Shown piece by piece: positions 13,001 to 23,480 of a stretch of 64,000 bases of DNA (the stretch's first letter is position 1; each line of letters starts with the position of its first letter). Under the pieces are notes generated by a model, which saw only the letters and a list, made by a program, of their open reading frames with translations, searched no databases and had not been told where the DNA came from. This DNA comes from Atherix ibis (taxonomy: Eukaryota > Arthropoda > Insecta > Diptera > Athericidae), in contig OY282610.1 of the NCBI GenBank assembly GCA_958298945.1, positions 21,600,233-21,664,232 of the forward strand, read 5' to 3'. A program made the position numbers and the translations under genes.

Positions 13001-13980
13001 AATAAAAAAAAGAATAAAAATTAGTGGAGAAAAATGATAAATGTAAAAATCAAAAAAAAAAACTGCTGAAAAATGGAGCAAAAAAAAATATTTTTTTTTT
13101 TTAAATAAGCAGAAACAAAAAAAAAATCCTTTATGAATTAAATAAACTAAAAAGAAAATATATTTAACGCTCTTTAATCAAATAGTGCTGCCATTAATCA
13201 TACACGATTAAATTAATTGTAAGTGTGAACTTTTTGCAAATGTTTTCTTTTTTCTCTTCTTCTTTATTTTCACATGTTGTATTTAATTGTTTCCAATAAT
13301 TTCCCTTTTGTCTTTTCTAAATGTTAAGCAATCTTTTAATTGTAATAATATTAAATAGGAATTTAAAAAAATAAAAAGAAAATAAAAATCAACAAAAAAT
13401 GTAAAAAAAAATTATTTAAAAAAAAATAATACAAACAAAAAAATAAATAAATATTATTATTTTATTATTAAAAAGAAAACTTTTAAGCATAAAATATAAG
13501 AGAAGAAAAAAATATATAAATAGCTTAAGAATTTATTTAAATACTTTAAAGTAAAAATGGTAATCGATTTAGAAGAGTTAAAAAGGACAAACTGCAGGAA
13601 GAGAGTATTAGTATTTAAAATTATAATAATAATAGTAATAGTAATAATAATAATAATAATAATAATGAAAATAGAAGGAAATATTTAAGAAAAAGAGCAC
13701 ATAAACAAATGGAATATTGCGAGAGAGAGAGAGAGAGAGAGAAAGAAAAAAAACACGGACGAAGAGGAAGTAAACAACACCAGCTAAGAGAGTAGTGCTA
13801 CTCTGGAGCGCATTTGCTTTTTTTACGTATTCTTATAATTATTGATTTTGTTTTCTTTTACTTCAATTATAATAAACAAACAAAAACCAAGAATTATATA
13901 ATGAAATAAAATAATTAAAAAAAATTGAACAGAAGAGTAAAATTTTCTTTAATCCATATTATAAACATGTAGACTAGGAA
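9383..13980. other. AT-rich intergenic DNA
   Basis: No supported gene. It is dominated by A/T homopolymers with an ATT/ACT trinucleotide tract (about 10045-10140), TA repeats (about 10686-10700), AAT runs (about 12587-12620, 13624-13665) and a (GA)n tract at about 13720-13742. The last is followed by a GC-richer stretch (13755-13815) with no clear frame. Confidence 0.55.
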
Positions 13981-14000
13981 GGATAGTAGACTAGGAAGGA
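13962..14000 (+). repeat. short direct repeat TAGACTAGGAAGGATA x2
   Basis: The 15-16-base unit GTAGACTAGGAAGGATA is repeated immediately at about 13968-14001. The change from simple-sequence DNA to more complex sequence occurs here. Confidence 0.6.
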
Positions 14001-14289
14001 TAACGTTCGAAATAAGTAAGAATTTTCTAGATCCGAAAAACAAATTATGCAAAATTTGGTCTTATAGCCATCTTTACTTATAATGTGTGTAGACTCGTTG
14101 AGTCAAGCCTCCTCTCTAATTAGTACAGTCAATATTCTATTAATAATAATTTTTTTTTTGTAAAATAATTCTTTCGATCTAGCCAAAAAGATCAGAAACT
14201 ATAACTAACAGTGATAGTGTAATCGCTATATTACAGGGGCTTCATTCTTTTCAAGTATCCTTTTCTAAGAATTTTTAATGTAGACAATT

Positions 14290-14660
14290 AACGCTGTTTG
14301 AAGTTAGAGAATATCTGTGCAATTTTCCTTACCGGAAGTATGGTAAAATATACTCAAAAGAAATTATATTCGATGAAAAAAGGGCCGCCATTGAGCGCGC
14401 TGATTTAATGATACTCGCAACGGTTGCGTCCAGTTAACATGTGCGCGAAAGATTACAAAGATTACCTATTAGATGTGTGCATGAAAGATTCCATACGGAT
14501 ATCACACAGTTTTTAATAAAGCTAGTATTCCTCAGGGCAGTAATCTTGGTCCCATTCTTTGTAATATTTATGTTCATATCTGACACTTCTATGAGTATTA
14601 GCAATGATATCCTCATCGATAGATATACTGATCCTACAACAGTTCTAACACTCTATCCTG
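14290..14660 (+). pseudogene. Non-LTR retrotransposon reverse transcriptase relic
   Basis: Around 14516-14580 the + strand reads ASIPQGSNLGPILCNIYVHI, the classic RT motif 4 (xxPQGSxLGPxLFxIYI). About 35 bases later it reads ILIDRYTDPTTVLTL, matching the catalytic FADD box with D replaced by P (YTDP for Y/FADD). A TGA and frame shifts separate the two. Both motifs in correct order and spacing identify a decayed LINE-type element (jockey/RTE-like class). No ends, poly-A tail or target duplication could be fixed. The mutated YxDD means it is inactive. Confidence 0.75.
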
Positions 14661-15162
14661 TGAAATCACACGCTTTCACATTTTTGAGAGATAATTTCTT
14701 TGATTCAGTTACGTTAGTTATCTTAAAGTTGTTCAATTGTCTCTAGTTGGTTAGTATAGACTTTCCTCTTTAAGTACTTTTTGCGAAAAAAATCTGGTAA
14801 GCGAAGGGGCAAATCGACATCACCACTTAGGAGACATTGGTCGCACAACTTCCATTGTAGCGCTACATATCGTTCAGTCCCAATTGGTACAATTCATGGA
14901 TGAAAAAATTCTCACCAGTCAACTGAACAGTATTCTTAAAAAAATACGGATCAACAATACCCGAAACCCAAGAATCACACCAAACAGAACGTTGAGCCCA
15001 AACGTGAATAGCGTCGCTATACGAGGACAATTTGAATATTCCCAAAAGAGACAACTTTGCTTATTAACAAAATCCCTTAAGTCAAAATCATTGTCGATTT
15101 CCTATAAAAACTAGCGTCTTGTCTATTGAGGTCTATACCTGTGGCGGATATGATCTCTGGGC
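14661..15162. other. Unassigned sequence after the RT relic
   Basis: Base composition is more balanced than the flanks, and it may be further decayed retrotransposon sequence. No motif is recognised. Overlapping open frames on both strands near 14863-15114 have no family resemblance that I can see. Confidence 0.35.
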
Positions 15163-15775
15163 TGAAGATCTCTGAGCTCTCTCTGCAACACCTGAATTTT
15201 GTATGGGTATAAATGGAAACCTTTATTAAAAATATACCACACATGTCATTGAGAAAGAATCAATTCTTGTGTACGATCCTTTTTGGAGGCTCCCCACACT
15301 TTTAGCTACACTTTTAACGCTCTCGATCGAAGTATTCGAGGAAAACGTTCGTCTCAAATTTGTCTAAGTGGACGAACTACTTAACACCGATTACACCATT
15401 CGAGCAATTGACAGATTATTGTCTCAGCTCGAGCATCTTTCTCGATTATTGTCTCTGCTCGAACATGATCGAATTCATCTGAAGATCTCTGAGCTCTCTC
15501 TGCAACACCTGAATTTTGTATGGGTATAAATGGAAACCTTTATTAAAAATATATCACACATGTCGTTGAGAAAGATTCAATTCTTGTGCACGATCCTTTT
15601 TGGAGGCTCCCCACACTTTTAGCTACACTTTTAACGCTCTCGATCGAAGTATTCGAGGAAAACGTTCGTCTCAAATATGTCTAAGTGGACGAACTACTTA
15701 ACACCGATTACACCATTCGAGCAATTGACAGATTATTGTCTCAGCTCGAGCATCTTTCTCGATTATTGTCATGAT
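15163..15775 (+). repeat. 317-bp tandem duplication
   Basis: TGAAGATCTCTGAGCTCTCT begins at 15163 and again at 15480, a period of 317. Both copies share CAACACCTGAATTTTGTATG, TTTGGAGGCTCCCCACACTT and TAAGTGGACGAACTACTTAA with only scattered changes. The copies therefore duplicated recently. The second copy ends near 15775 with a small deletion relative to the first (loss of TCTGCTCGAAC). Confidence 0.9.
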
Positions 15776-16660
15776 CGAATTATTCAGACATATTAGTTTA
15801 GCTTGAATTATAATAATATTATTTAACCATTCATAATATTTTTGTAGGTGTTTTTCTATTTTCTTTGAATAACAAAATATCGAATGAAAATTCTGCATTT
15901 TAGTCATTTTGGAATCTACTATAAGTAAAAATACCCTTCGGCCGACAAATCATCCGGCGAGAAGTGTGCGTGGAAGATCACGCGGTTGTAAAATACATTT
16001 TTGCATGCATTGGACTGTTAATAAGGCTAGAAAAACTCTTTGTGAATGGAATATTCACTTTTTTTTTATGAATTGAGAAATCCGAAATTTTTGGAGTTTT
16101 TTCATTTTAGTAGAAACAATTACACTGCACAGTCTATCAGCAAAGGGTATTAAGAATTGCTTCGTAAAACAGGAGGTTGTTCCGAAATACTCTCGTTAGC
16201 TGATAATAAAATATTTTTACCTACTAACAAGATGCCGAAAAATTTAACAATTAGGTTTTTTTAACAAGTCTACTCTAAGATAAGTTTATTATGTTTTTCC
16301 TTTTTGTAATTTTTTCTTAAATTCGCTTTCAATTTTTGAATATTTTTGTGCTACCTGCCATTTGAATATATAAAACCGAATACAGAATATTTTATTCACT
16401 TGAGTTTATATATTTGAAATAATTTTATTGCCTTTTCGTTTTGCTTTGGGTTCTCACCGTCACTTAAAAGATGTATATTACTTCGAAATTTTTTATTTGG
16501 TGTATTTCCCTCCTATACCATTTTTAAGGAATGGGAAAACTTAGAATGAAATGTACTCGTTGCTGTTCGAATTTTTAATTTAAAAGAAAATAATTCATAA
16601 TTTTGTTCTAACGCAAAAAAAATATATTATTCTTAGTAGTTTTGTATATTGTTTAAATTG
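15776..16660. other. Intergenic, nothing recognised
   Basis: No coding or repeat structure is supported. A small GC-rich patch lies at about 15937-15990 (TTCGGCCGACAAATCATCCG...). It has no tRNA-like fold or ORF that I could identify. Confidence 0.4.
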
Positions 16661-16669
16661 ATTATTTAG

Positions 16670-16905
16670 GAAAAATAGGAATTTCAACTACAGGTAGACG
16701 TTCTTTTAAATTACGTAAAAAGGATGGTGTGAAATTTTTAGAACCGGTTAAATGTATAGGATTTTCCAGAGAAATAGTTGAACGGAAAGCTGAACTTTAC
16801 GTTTTGTGAAATTCACTTTGAAGAACATTTATTTAAGGAAAAAGGCCGATTCCTACTTAATTATTGGGATTTCAAAATAATTTCGAACAAAACCATCTGA
16901 TGAAT
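16670..16905 (+). pseudogene. Broken coding fragment, possibly THAP-type zinc finger
   Basis: After a plausible splice acceptor (TTGATTATTTAG, ending 16669), the frame starting at 16672 reads KIGISTTGRRSFKLRKKDGV then KFLEPVKCIGFSREIVERKAEL to a TGA at 16807. Switching frame near 16790 continues FTFCEIHFEEHLFKEKGRFL then LNYWDFKIISNKT. The CxxHF spacing and following residues resemble the second half of a THAP C2CH finger (C..HFE...F), as found in P-element-like transposases and host THAP proteins. The family call is tentative. The coding resemblance is better supported than its identity. The end of this fragment is also the start of the satellite monomer. Confidence 0.35.
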
Positions 16906-19151
16906 TTTATGAAATTTGTAAAGATCGCGTAGAGATTTTCAAAAAAAAAAAATTCAACGAATCCCACCTTTACATTCCAATAAAATATTTAAAGTTGCAT
17001 ACAAAATTCGGATCACAATGACTCTTTAAGTCAAATGACCCGTCTTAAAGCCCTTAAATCAGGATCGCTGATAATTGTACTGCTATGAAAAAATTTCAAA
17101 TTGATCACTGATCTTAAATAGAAAATAATTTTGTTTAGGAAAAAGGATCGTCGGATTTATTTAAGGAAAAAGGCCGATTCCTACTTAATTATTGGGATTT
17201 CAAAATAATTTCGAACAAAACCATCTGATGAATTTTATGAAATTTGTAAAGATCGCTTTGAGATTTTCAAAAAAAAAAAAAAATTCAACGAATCACACCT
17301 TCACATTCCAATTAAAATATTTAAAGTTGCATACAAAATTCGGATCACTATGACTCTTTATGTCAAATGACCTGTCTTAAAGCACCTTAAATCAGGATCG
17401 CTGATAATTGTACTGCTATGACAAAATTTCAAATTGATCACTGATCTTAAATAGAAAATAATTTTGTTTAGGAAAAAGGATCGTCGGATTTATTTAAGGA
17501 AAAAGGCCGATTCCTACTTAATAATTGAGATTTCAAAATAATTTCGAACAAAACCATCTGATGAATTTTATGAAATTTGTAAAGATCGCGTTGAGATTTT
17601 CATTTTCAAAAAAATTAAAATTTCAACGAATCCCACATTCACATTCCAATAAAATATTTAAAGTTGCATACAAAATTCGGATCACAATGACTCTTTAAGT
17701 CAAATGACCCGTCTTAAAGCCCTTAAATCAGGATCGCTGATAATTGTACTGCTATGAAAAAATTTCAAATTGATCACTGATCTTAAATAGAAAATAATTT
17801 TGTTTAGGAAAAAGGATCGTCGGATTTATTTAAGGAAAAAGGCCGATTCCTACTTAATTATTGGGATTTCAAAATAATTTCGAACAAAACCATCTGATGA
17901 ATTTTATGAAATTTGTAAAGATCGCTTTGAGATTTTCAAAAAAAAAAAAAAATTCAACGAATCCCACCTTCACATTCCAATAAAATATTTAAAGTTGCAT
18001 ACAAAATTCGGATCACAATGACTCTTTATGTCAAATGACCCGTCTTACAGCACCTTAAATCAGGATCGCTGATAATTGTACTGCTATGAAAAAATTTCAA
18101 ATTGATCACTGATCTTAAAAAGAAAATAATTTTGTTTAGGAAAAAGGATCGTCGGATTTATTTAAGGAAAAAGGCCGATTCCTACTTAATTATTGGGATT
18201 TCAAAATAATTTCGAACAAAACCATCTGATGAATTTTATGAAATTTGTAAAGATCGCTTTGAGATTTTCAAAAAAAAAAAAAAATTCAACGAATCACACC
18301 TTCACATTCCAATTAAAATATTTAAAGTTGCATACAAAATTCGGATCACTATGACTCTTTATGTCAAATGACCTGTCTTAAAGCACCTTAAATCAGGATC
18401 GCTGATAATTGTACTGCTATGACAAAATTTCAAATTGATCACTGATCTTAAATAGAAAATAATTTTGTTTAGGAAAAAGGATCGTCGGATTTATTTAAGG
18501 AAAAAGGCCGATTCCTACTTAATAATTGAGATTTCAAAATAATTTCGAACAAAACCATCTGATGAATTTTATGAAATTTGTAAAGATCGCGTTGAGATTT
18601 TCAAAAAAAAAAAAATTTTAACGAATCCCACCTTCACATTCCAATAAAATATTTAAAGTTGCATACAAAATTCGGATCACAATGACTCTTTATGTCAAAT
18701 GACCCGTCTTAAAGCCCTTAAATCAGGATCGCTGATAATTGTACTGCTATGAAAAAATTTCAAATTGATCACTGATCTTAAATAGAAAATAATTTTGTTT
18801 ACGAAAAAAGGATCGTCGGATTTATTTAAGGAAAAAGGCCGATTCCTACTTAATGATTGAGATTTCAAAATAATTTCGAACAAAACCATCTGAAGAATTT
18901 TATGAAATTTGTAAAGATCGCGTTGAGAATTTCAAAAAAAAAAAAATTCAACGAATCCCACCTTCACATTCCAATAAAATATTTAAAGTTGCATACAAAA
19001 TTCGGATCACAATGACTCTTTATGTCAAATGACCCGTCTTAAAGCCCTTAAATCAGGATCGCTGATAATTGTACTGCTATGAAAAAATTTCAAATTGATC
19101 ACTGATCTTAAATAGAAAATAATTTTGTTTAGGAAAAAGGATCGTCGGATT
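16831..19151 (+). repeat. 332-bp satellite, seven tandem monomers
   Basis: TTAAGGAAAAAGGCCGATTC starts at 16833, 17161, 17494, 17830, 18162, 18495 and 18826, giving periods of 328-336 bp. The array ends within the last GGATCGTCGGATTT at about 19151. Diagnostic variants recur every third monomer. Copies 2 and 5 share ATCACTATGACTC, GACCTGTC and GCTATGACAAAA. Copies 3 and 6 share TTAATAATTGAG. The spacing of 17161 to 18162 and of 17494 to 18495 is exactly 1001 bp, so part of the array grew as a three-monomer higher-order repeat. No ORF is maintained. Confidence 0.95.
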
Positions 19152-19690
19152 TCACATTTCTCTATAAGGAATGGAAATCGGTATGCTTATTTTTCGATGG
19201 GTGATGGTCTTTGACCAATACGGGTGCTCATCCGCCATTGGTTTTACTTCCAATAGCTCCGATATTGATACATATTTGCGTATTTCTAAGGGGTTTTTTT
19301 CTTCACTTTTTTCTTAATTAAGGATAACCGGATAATGATATTAAAGTAGAATGGAAAGAAAGTATTTTTTTTTGGGATTCGACCCAACGAACCACTTGGA
19401 CGGTAGTAATGAGTATTCTATCGAGTCGACTTCGGAGTAGATATGCGCCAATAAAATTCGAATCTAATAAATTATCGACTATCGGGCTTAAAACTTGTAC
19501 TGCACCTCTAGTAAGGGACTAACGTAAAAGCTTTGTCCGATGCCAGTCCCATCAATTTTCGTATCTTATTTGGTGAACAGAAAATCAATAATTTTCTATA
19601 ATCATCTTTTGGTTTAGAATAATTTCCTTCCAATACCCTGCACGGCTTTTAAGGCAATTAAAATCTAGAAGCAGCTAACAATGTACTCCC
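19152..19690. other. Intergenic between satellite and duplicated block A
   Basis: No gene recognised. The sequence is of mixed composition without obvious repeats. Confidence 0.4.
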
Positions 19691-19699
19691 AAGATTGAA

Positions 19700-19960
19700 C
19701 CTTTAAGTACTTTATCGCCAACGTAGGTAACTTTATAGAGTATAATGTAAATGCTGTTTTGGCTCATCAAAAAAACAAAATCGTTGGTGCATTATTTCGT
19801 GAAATTGGAAAATTGATAACATACAAAACGGGCCCTTCTCTTTGGATAGCCTCACAAACCCCGAAAGTGGAGGAATCAACTGTTTTGATTCCTTTTTCAT
19901 ATAATCAGAAATTATCAAAATTACGAATTCTTTATCAAATAGTAAACAACAACTTAATCA
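19700..19960 (+). pseudogene. 3' remnant of decayed gene X (block A copy)
   Basis: A frame from about 19721 reads NVGNFIEYNVNAVLAHQKNK then IVGALFREIGKLITYKTGPS and LWIASQTPKVEEST. The corresponding sequence at 23430-23620 (block B) differs partly at third positions (GGT/GGC, TTT/TTC) but carries frameshifts. This suggests a once-coding sequence on the + strand. In block B it directly follows the better preserved gene X remnant (22649-23420). Gene X converges on the 3' end of the minus-strand paralog in both blocks. Protein family not recognised. Confidence 0.35.
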
Positions 19961-20146
19961 AAATATATTTATTTAAATTCATAATATACTTTTTAATCAA
20001 TCGCACACTTGCGAGTAGAAATTTCACATCAATTTCAGTTTTGTTCTATTATTACTAATTATTTTCTTATTGTTTTAAACATTTAATAATACTTAAAAAA
20101 AAACTATAAAATGTATTAAAAAAAACAAACAACAACAAAATACTTT

Positions 20147-20764
20147 CTATTTAAATAATATGTTACGATTTGAAATATATTCTGGTGCAGCAAATTTCCT
20201 TGCAGCTCTGGGGTGCGCTTTGGTCGTGGTCTCCCTTATTTTTTTCTGTTCTGGATCACTTGTTAAATTAGAGTGTTTCTGTAATTTTTGTATCAGCAAT
20301 TTTTGTTTCTGCAATTCTTGTTGGTTTTTTTTAATCAGCTTCGCTATCTTCCGGTCCAATCGTTCTTTCATCGCCTTTTTACGTTGCATATTCTTCAATT
20401 TCTTTGCAATAGAAGAATCTACTTTGCAAGAATGAAGAGTTTTAAAAATATTTGTACGGCATTTATGCATTGTTTGGTAGTGGAGAACGCCATCATTATC
20501 TTCTTCCAATACCACTTGGTAATTGTTTGAGTTATGTTCAAATTCAAAGGTTCTCGAAGTACCATACGGATGGTATGCGCAGATCCCCAACAATTCAATC
20601 CTACGGCGGACATCTTTCGCTTTAGCCTCGTCCTCCTTTAGTTTCTTCTCTTCCAAAACTGATTCTTTTTCCTTCTTACTGTCCAATCGCGTTTTCATCG
20701 TCTTCGAACATTTAACGTTCTCCGATTTTGTCGCAGCTACTTCTTTATTATTATTTTCCGGCAT
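20147..20764 (-). CDS. Lysine-rich coiled-coil protein, paralog 1 (205 aa), unknown function
   Basis: Single-exon ORF of 205 aa. Residues 1-35 (MPENNNKEVA...KTRLDSKKEK) match the start of the 126-aa paralog at 23865-24245. A central segment at about 71-98 (FEFEHNSNNYQVVLEEDNDG, VLHY) is also conserved between the two. Residues about 36-55 are Glu/Lys-rich, and about 118-165 form a strongly basic predicted coiled coil (RKKAMKERLDRKIAKLIKKN...). No signal peptide or membrane segment. It lies in a duplicated block with its own TATA-like promoter. I do not recognise the family. Basic charge and coiled coil would fit a nuclear or structural role, which is inference. Conservation of the start, a central motif and the promoter argues that this is or was a real gene. 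Confidence 0.65.
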   Translation of the reverse strand: MPENNNKEVAATKSENVKCSKTMKTRLDSKKEKESVLEEKKLKEDEAKAKDVRRRIELLGICAYHPYGTSRTFEFEHNSNNYQVVLEEDNDGVLHYQTMHKCRTNIFKTLHSCKVDSSIAKKLKNMQRKKAMKERLDRKIAKLIKKNQQELQKQKLLIQKLQKHSNLTSDPEQKKIRETTTKAHPRAARKFAAPEYISNRNILFK

Positions 20765-20859
20765 TTCGGTGAATATGAATTATTTGAACAAAAAAAAAAG
20801 TTTTCGGATCTACACTATTTTATAACTTAAAATTTATTTTAAACTTCGCTCAAAGTAGT

Positions 20860-20930
20860 CAATACTCAAAAACAAGTTACTTGTCTGTTCCTTTCCGAAT
20901 CTAACCATTTACTTATAAGGCCGCTAAAAA
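20860..20930 (-). promoter_or_regulatory. Core promoter of paralog 1 (TATA-like)
   Basis: On the minus strand the order is GGCCTTATAAGTAAATGG (TATA-like at 20912-20919) and then GGAACAGAC about 30 bp downstream, followed by AAGTAACTTGTTTTTGAG. The same order and spacing occurs upstream of paralog 2 (24440-24500). Conservation there exceeds that of much of the coding region, which supports a functional promoter. Confidence 0.5.
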
Positions 20931-21060
20931 TTACCCCCACTACAGTTGCAATAAGTGCATACCCATACGCGCATGTGTTAAATCAACCCAATCGCATCAA
21001 AGTCTAGGACTCTCTCTCTAGCATCGAAAAAAATATTAAAAACGCAGTTAGAACAATAAA
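20930..21060 (-). promoter_or_regulatory. Conserved upstream region of paralog 1
   Basis: TTACCCCCACTACAGTTGCAATAAGTGCAT...CGCATG in block A corresponds to TTACCCCCACTTAAAGTTGC...AAGTGCATGCGCATAC...CGCATG in block B (24505-24560). Homology continues to the AGTTAGAACAATAAA motif at about 21045. It probably holds upstream regulatory elements of the paralogs. Confidence 0.4.
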
Positions 21061-21830
21061 AGGCACTCAGGCAAAATCTTTCGCCTCTTGAAATTTGTTT
21101 ATTTTTCTTATCTATAAAAACTGTTAGTTAAACCAAAATACGATTTTCCGTAGTTTTCCATTAAAAAAAACAGGAAATTGAATTAAAAAATCTTTTAACA
21201 TTTATTTATAAAGGAAAAGAAAAAAATTGAAAACAATACGCACAAAGTTGCGTAAAATTATGTGTTGCCCATTGTTCTTAAAGAATTTCTATTAAAACGT
21301 ATTAAATAAATTGGCTGGAATGTAACGTATTTTCGGTTTTCCCGTTTTTCTTAGAAAGAGTGTCTCTTCATCTGAAATCTTCATTGTCCGCATTAATCTT
21401 CCACCCTCGGAACTTTACCAGTTCTTTTCTCAACTTACTTTCTGATATTAACCAATATTGGGTGGCTAATTTTTGACCAACCACTAATGCTAATAATACA
21501 GTTTATTCCATTGGAGCCGTGATTTGTCGGTTAAAAGTTTTAGAATAATGGATCTGAAGCCAATCAATAGAAAATATTGTGGATCAAAGATAAAAGATGA
21601 ATAAGAAAAACCGAATCTGTGTATGCTTTTAAATTTTGACTATAAAATATCCCATATATATTTGTTTTTTTTTTGTAAACTTCACAGTTTTTCCCCAATC
21701 AATGTCCAAAGTTACTAAAATTTCGAACCAGCGCGACAGAAAATCAGTCTTGCGACAAGTTTTAAACCAGCTGCGGCTGCTCACTGCTACCTCGAAAGTA
21801 AAAAGTTGACACTAATCTCCGCACAAATCT
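21061..21830. other. Insertion specific to block A
   Basis: Blocks A and B align up to AGAACAATAAA (about 21055 / 24640) and again from TATTCTAAGAC (about 21840 / 24645). These roughly 780 bp have no counterpart in block B. They are either an insertion in A or a deletion in B. No terminal repeats or ORF seen. Confidence 0.5.
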
Positions 21831-21954
21831 AATCTAATTTATTCTAAGACATGTTCTTATATCTCTGTTAAGAAATTAGTTGAATATCAGTCCACATATT
21901 AATCCGGGCCCCATTCGAAACGTATCCATTCCACTCTTATTGTTAATATTCATT

Positions 21955-22850
21955 CTAAATTGGGATTCCCTGAAAAATGTAACAACAAAAAACTTTGAAC
22001 AGTTTAATATTATTAATAACTAAATTAATAGACTTAATTTGTTACTTATTGATAATATTAGGGAAAGTAGAAATAATATTTTTGATTATAAATAAATAAA
22101 ATTTAATTATTCTTTTTATTCGAAATTGGATTTATGGAATACAAACGTATGAAACATTTGTGCGGTATAGAATTTAGTTTTAACCCATTAAATTAAAGGT
22201 TTGTTCCATTATTTTTTTTTATTTTTCTAAATATTCAATAATATTCAAATATTGATTAATCATAAATAATTAAATTTAAAAATACAATTTTGAAAAGTAT
22301 TTAATTCTCAGAACATTTGTATGGTATAATAAATTGTTTTCCAAATTGAAGCACTTCAAACAACGTAAAATGTGAATGGATATTAAAAATATATATAAAT
22401 ATTAATTATATTAAAATCATTTCTTTTGTATAAATAAGCTTGGAAAGGATTTAAAGGTAGTTTTTGTTGGCATTAATAGTCGCGGACATGTTTGCTTACG
22501 ACTCCAGAAGTCAATTCGCTGAATACCAGTTACAAGTTCAATCAGCTGTCAAATTTGAAACAAAACGTTCACATAACTAAACCCAAATCGGTGATGAAAT
22601 ATTATTTTTGATTTACTTATTTTTGCGCATATATTTTTCTAGAAAATATGTCGGAATCAGATTCAGATTTGGAAGAAGATACTATAAAAATGATGCAATC
22701 GTGTGATGTGAATTTTCTTAATGATGAAACGTTAACAAATATCGGAAAGCTGACCAACAGTATTTCTGAGCCGATATTTTCAACTGCTCCGGACTCAAAC
22801 GCCGAAGTAAGTTAAACAATAAGAATACAAACCAAAATTGAACGGTCAAA
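21955..22850 (+). repeat. Left arm of a large inverted duplication
   Basis: This segment, including the first exon of gene X, is repeated in reverse orientation at about 27780-28740, and again in part at 28781-29400. Matching landmarks are ATACAAACGTATGAAACATT, ATTTTAATTATTC-type AT-rich sequence, CGACTCCAGAAGTCAATTCG and the exon itself. The arms are separated by about 4.9 kb that contains block B and mariner copy 1. Confidence 0.85.
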
Positions 22851-23480
22851 TTAAATTTTTAACTTGGCAAGAACATTTTAGGTACAATTGAAGAAAAAAG
22901 CAACCGTGTTCCTGTACCCGGTGTACAAGACTATGTTCGAAAGGAGAGAAAATCGCCCAAACCATTGAATTTGTTGATGTCGTGGGTAAATCGACATCCA
23001 GTAATACGGCGGATGGCTAGCATAATCCTGACTTTGGCATCAGACTATTAAGCGACAGTCAAGCTCCAATTAAGCAAATAAAAAGATGGCCATAATTTGC
23101 TGAATTCGTAGACGAAGACCTGATAAAGATACCCACATTACTGACAAACATAAAATTAGTCTTTTACAAGAGCAGAGGAAATCATGTCTCAGATATCGGC
23201 CACTGGTCAAGACGGAAACGATCTAAAATTCTAGAATTCCGCTGTGATAAAAAGAATATAGTCCATTTCATCGAACCACCAAACGAATTCACTAAACTCC
23301 GTATAAAAAATGGCTGGTCTGAAGAGCGTATTGCACGGAAAAATTAAAGAGTCCATTTGTGTTTGGATCGTTAAAAGCTAAAGTAGAGAAACTTATTTTT
23401 CGCGAGATTTCACATTTAATTACTCTATCGACAATGTAGGCAACTTCATAGCATATAACAACAAAAAATCGTTGGTGCAT
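22649..23480 (+). pseudogene. Gene X: decayed multi-exon protein-coding gene, family unrecognised
   Basis: The first exon is clean: ATG at 22649, MSESDSDLEEDTIKMMQSCD then VNFLNDETLTNIGKLTNS and PIFSTAPDSNAE, ending at a GTAAGT donor (about 22807). A 60-80-bp intron would end in ACATTTTAG (about 22881). Downstream coding-like pieces follow in shifting frames: QLKKKATVFLYPVY, HNPDFGIRLLSDSQAPIKQI, FAEFVDEDLIKIPTLLTNIK, ILEFRCDKKNIVHFIEPPNE and KLRIKNGWSEERIARK. Stops and frameshifts interrupt them, so this is a pseudogene, although exon 1 itself is intact. The acidic start and general look fit a nuclear protein. I considered Mcm10-like replication factors but could not support it. A second, more damaged copy of exon 1 lies at 27830-27990 on the minus strand. 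Confidence 0.55.

Larger units (their letters stand above)
19690..21950 (-). repeat. Duplicated block A (paired with 23420-24765)
   Basis: A direct segmental duplication containing the 3' end of gene X, paralog 1, its promoter and upstream sequence. Homologous landmarks are ATCGTTGGTGCATTATTT at 19780 and 23470, AAATTTCACATCAATTTCAG at about 20020 and 23715, the TATA/promoter region, and AAGAAATTAG...ATATCAGTCC at 21868 and 24690. Divergence is moderate with indels, so the duplication is not very recent. Confidence 0.8.

Noticed and set aside
14863..15114. Opposed open frames of 63 and 76 aa
   Set aside because: Overlap on opposite strands, no motif; probably chance in more balanced sequence after the RT relic.
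15937..15990. GC-rich patch considered as tRNA
   Set aside because: No acceptor stem, anticodon arm or T-loop consensus.
16831..19151. Possible CRISPR-like array
   Set aside because: Repeats are about 332 bp with no short spacers; this is a eukaryotic satellite.
22649..23400. Assignment of gene X to Mcm10 or another named replication protein
   Set aside because: Only a vague impression (PDFGIR-like words). Conserved zinc-finger and OB-fold residues could not be matched.
23292..23480. 62-aa minus-strand open frame
   Set aside because: Antisense to the decayed gene X coding sequence on +.
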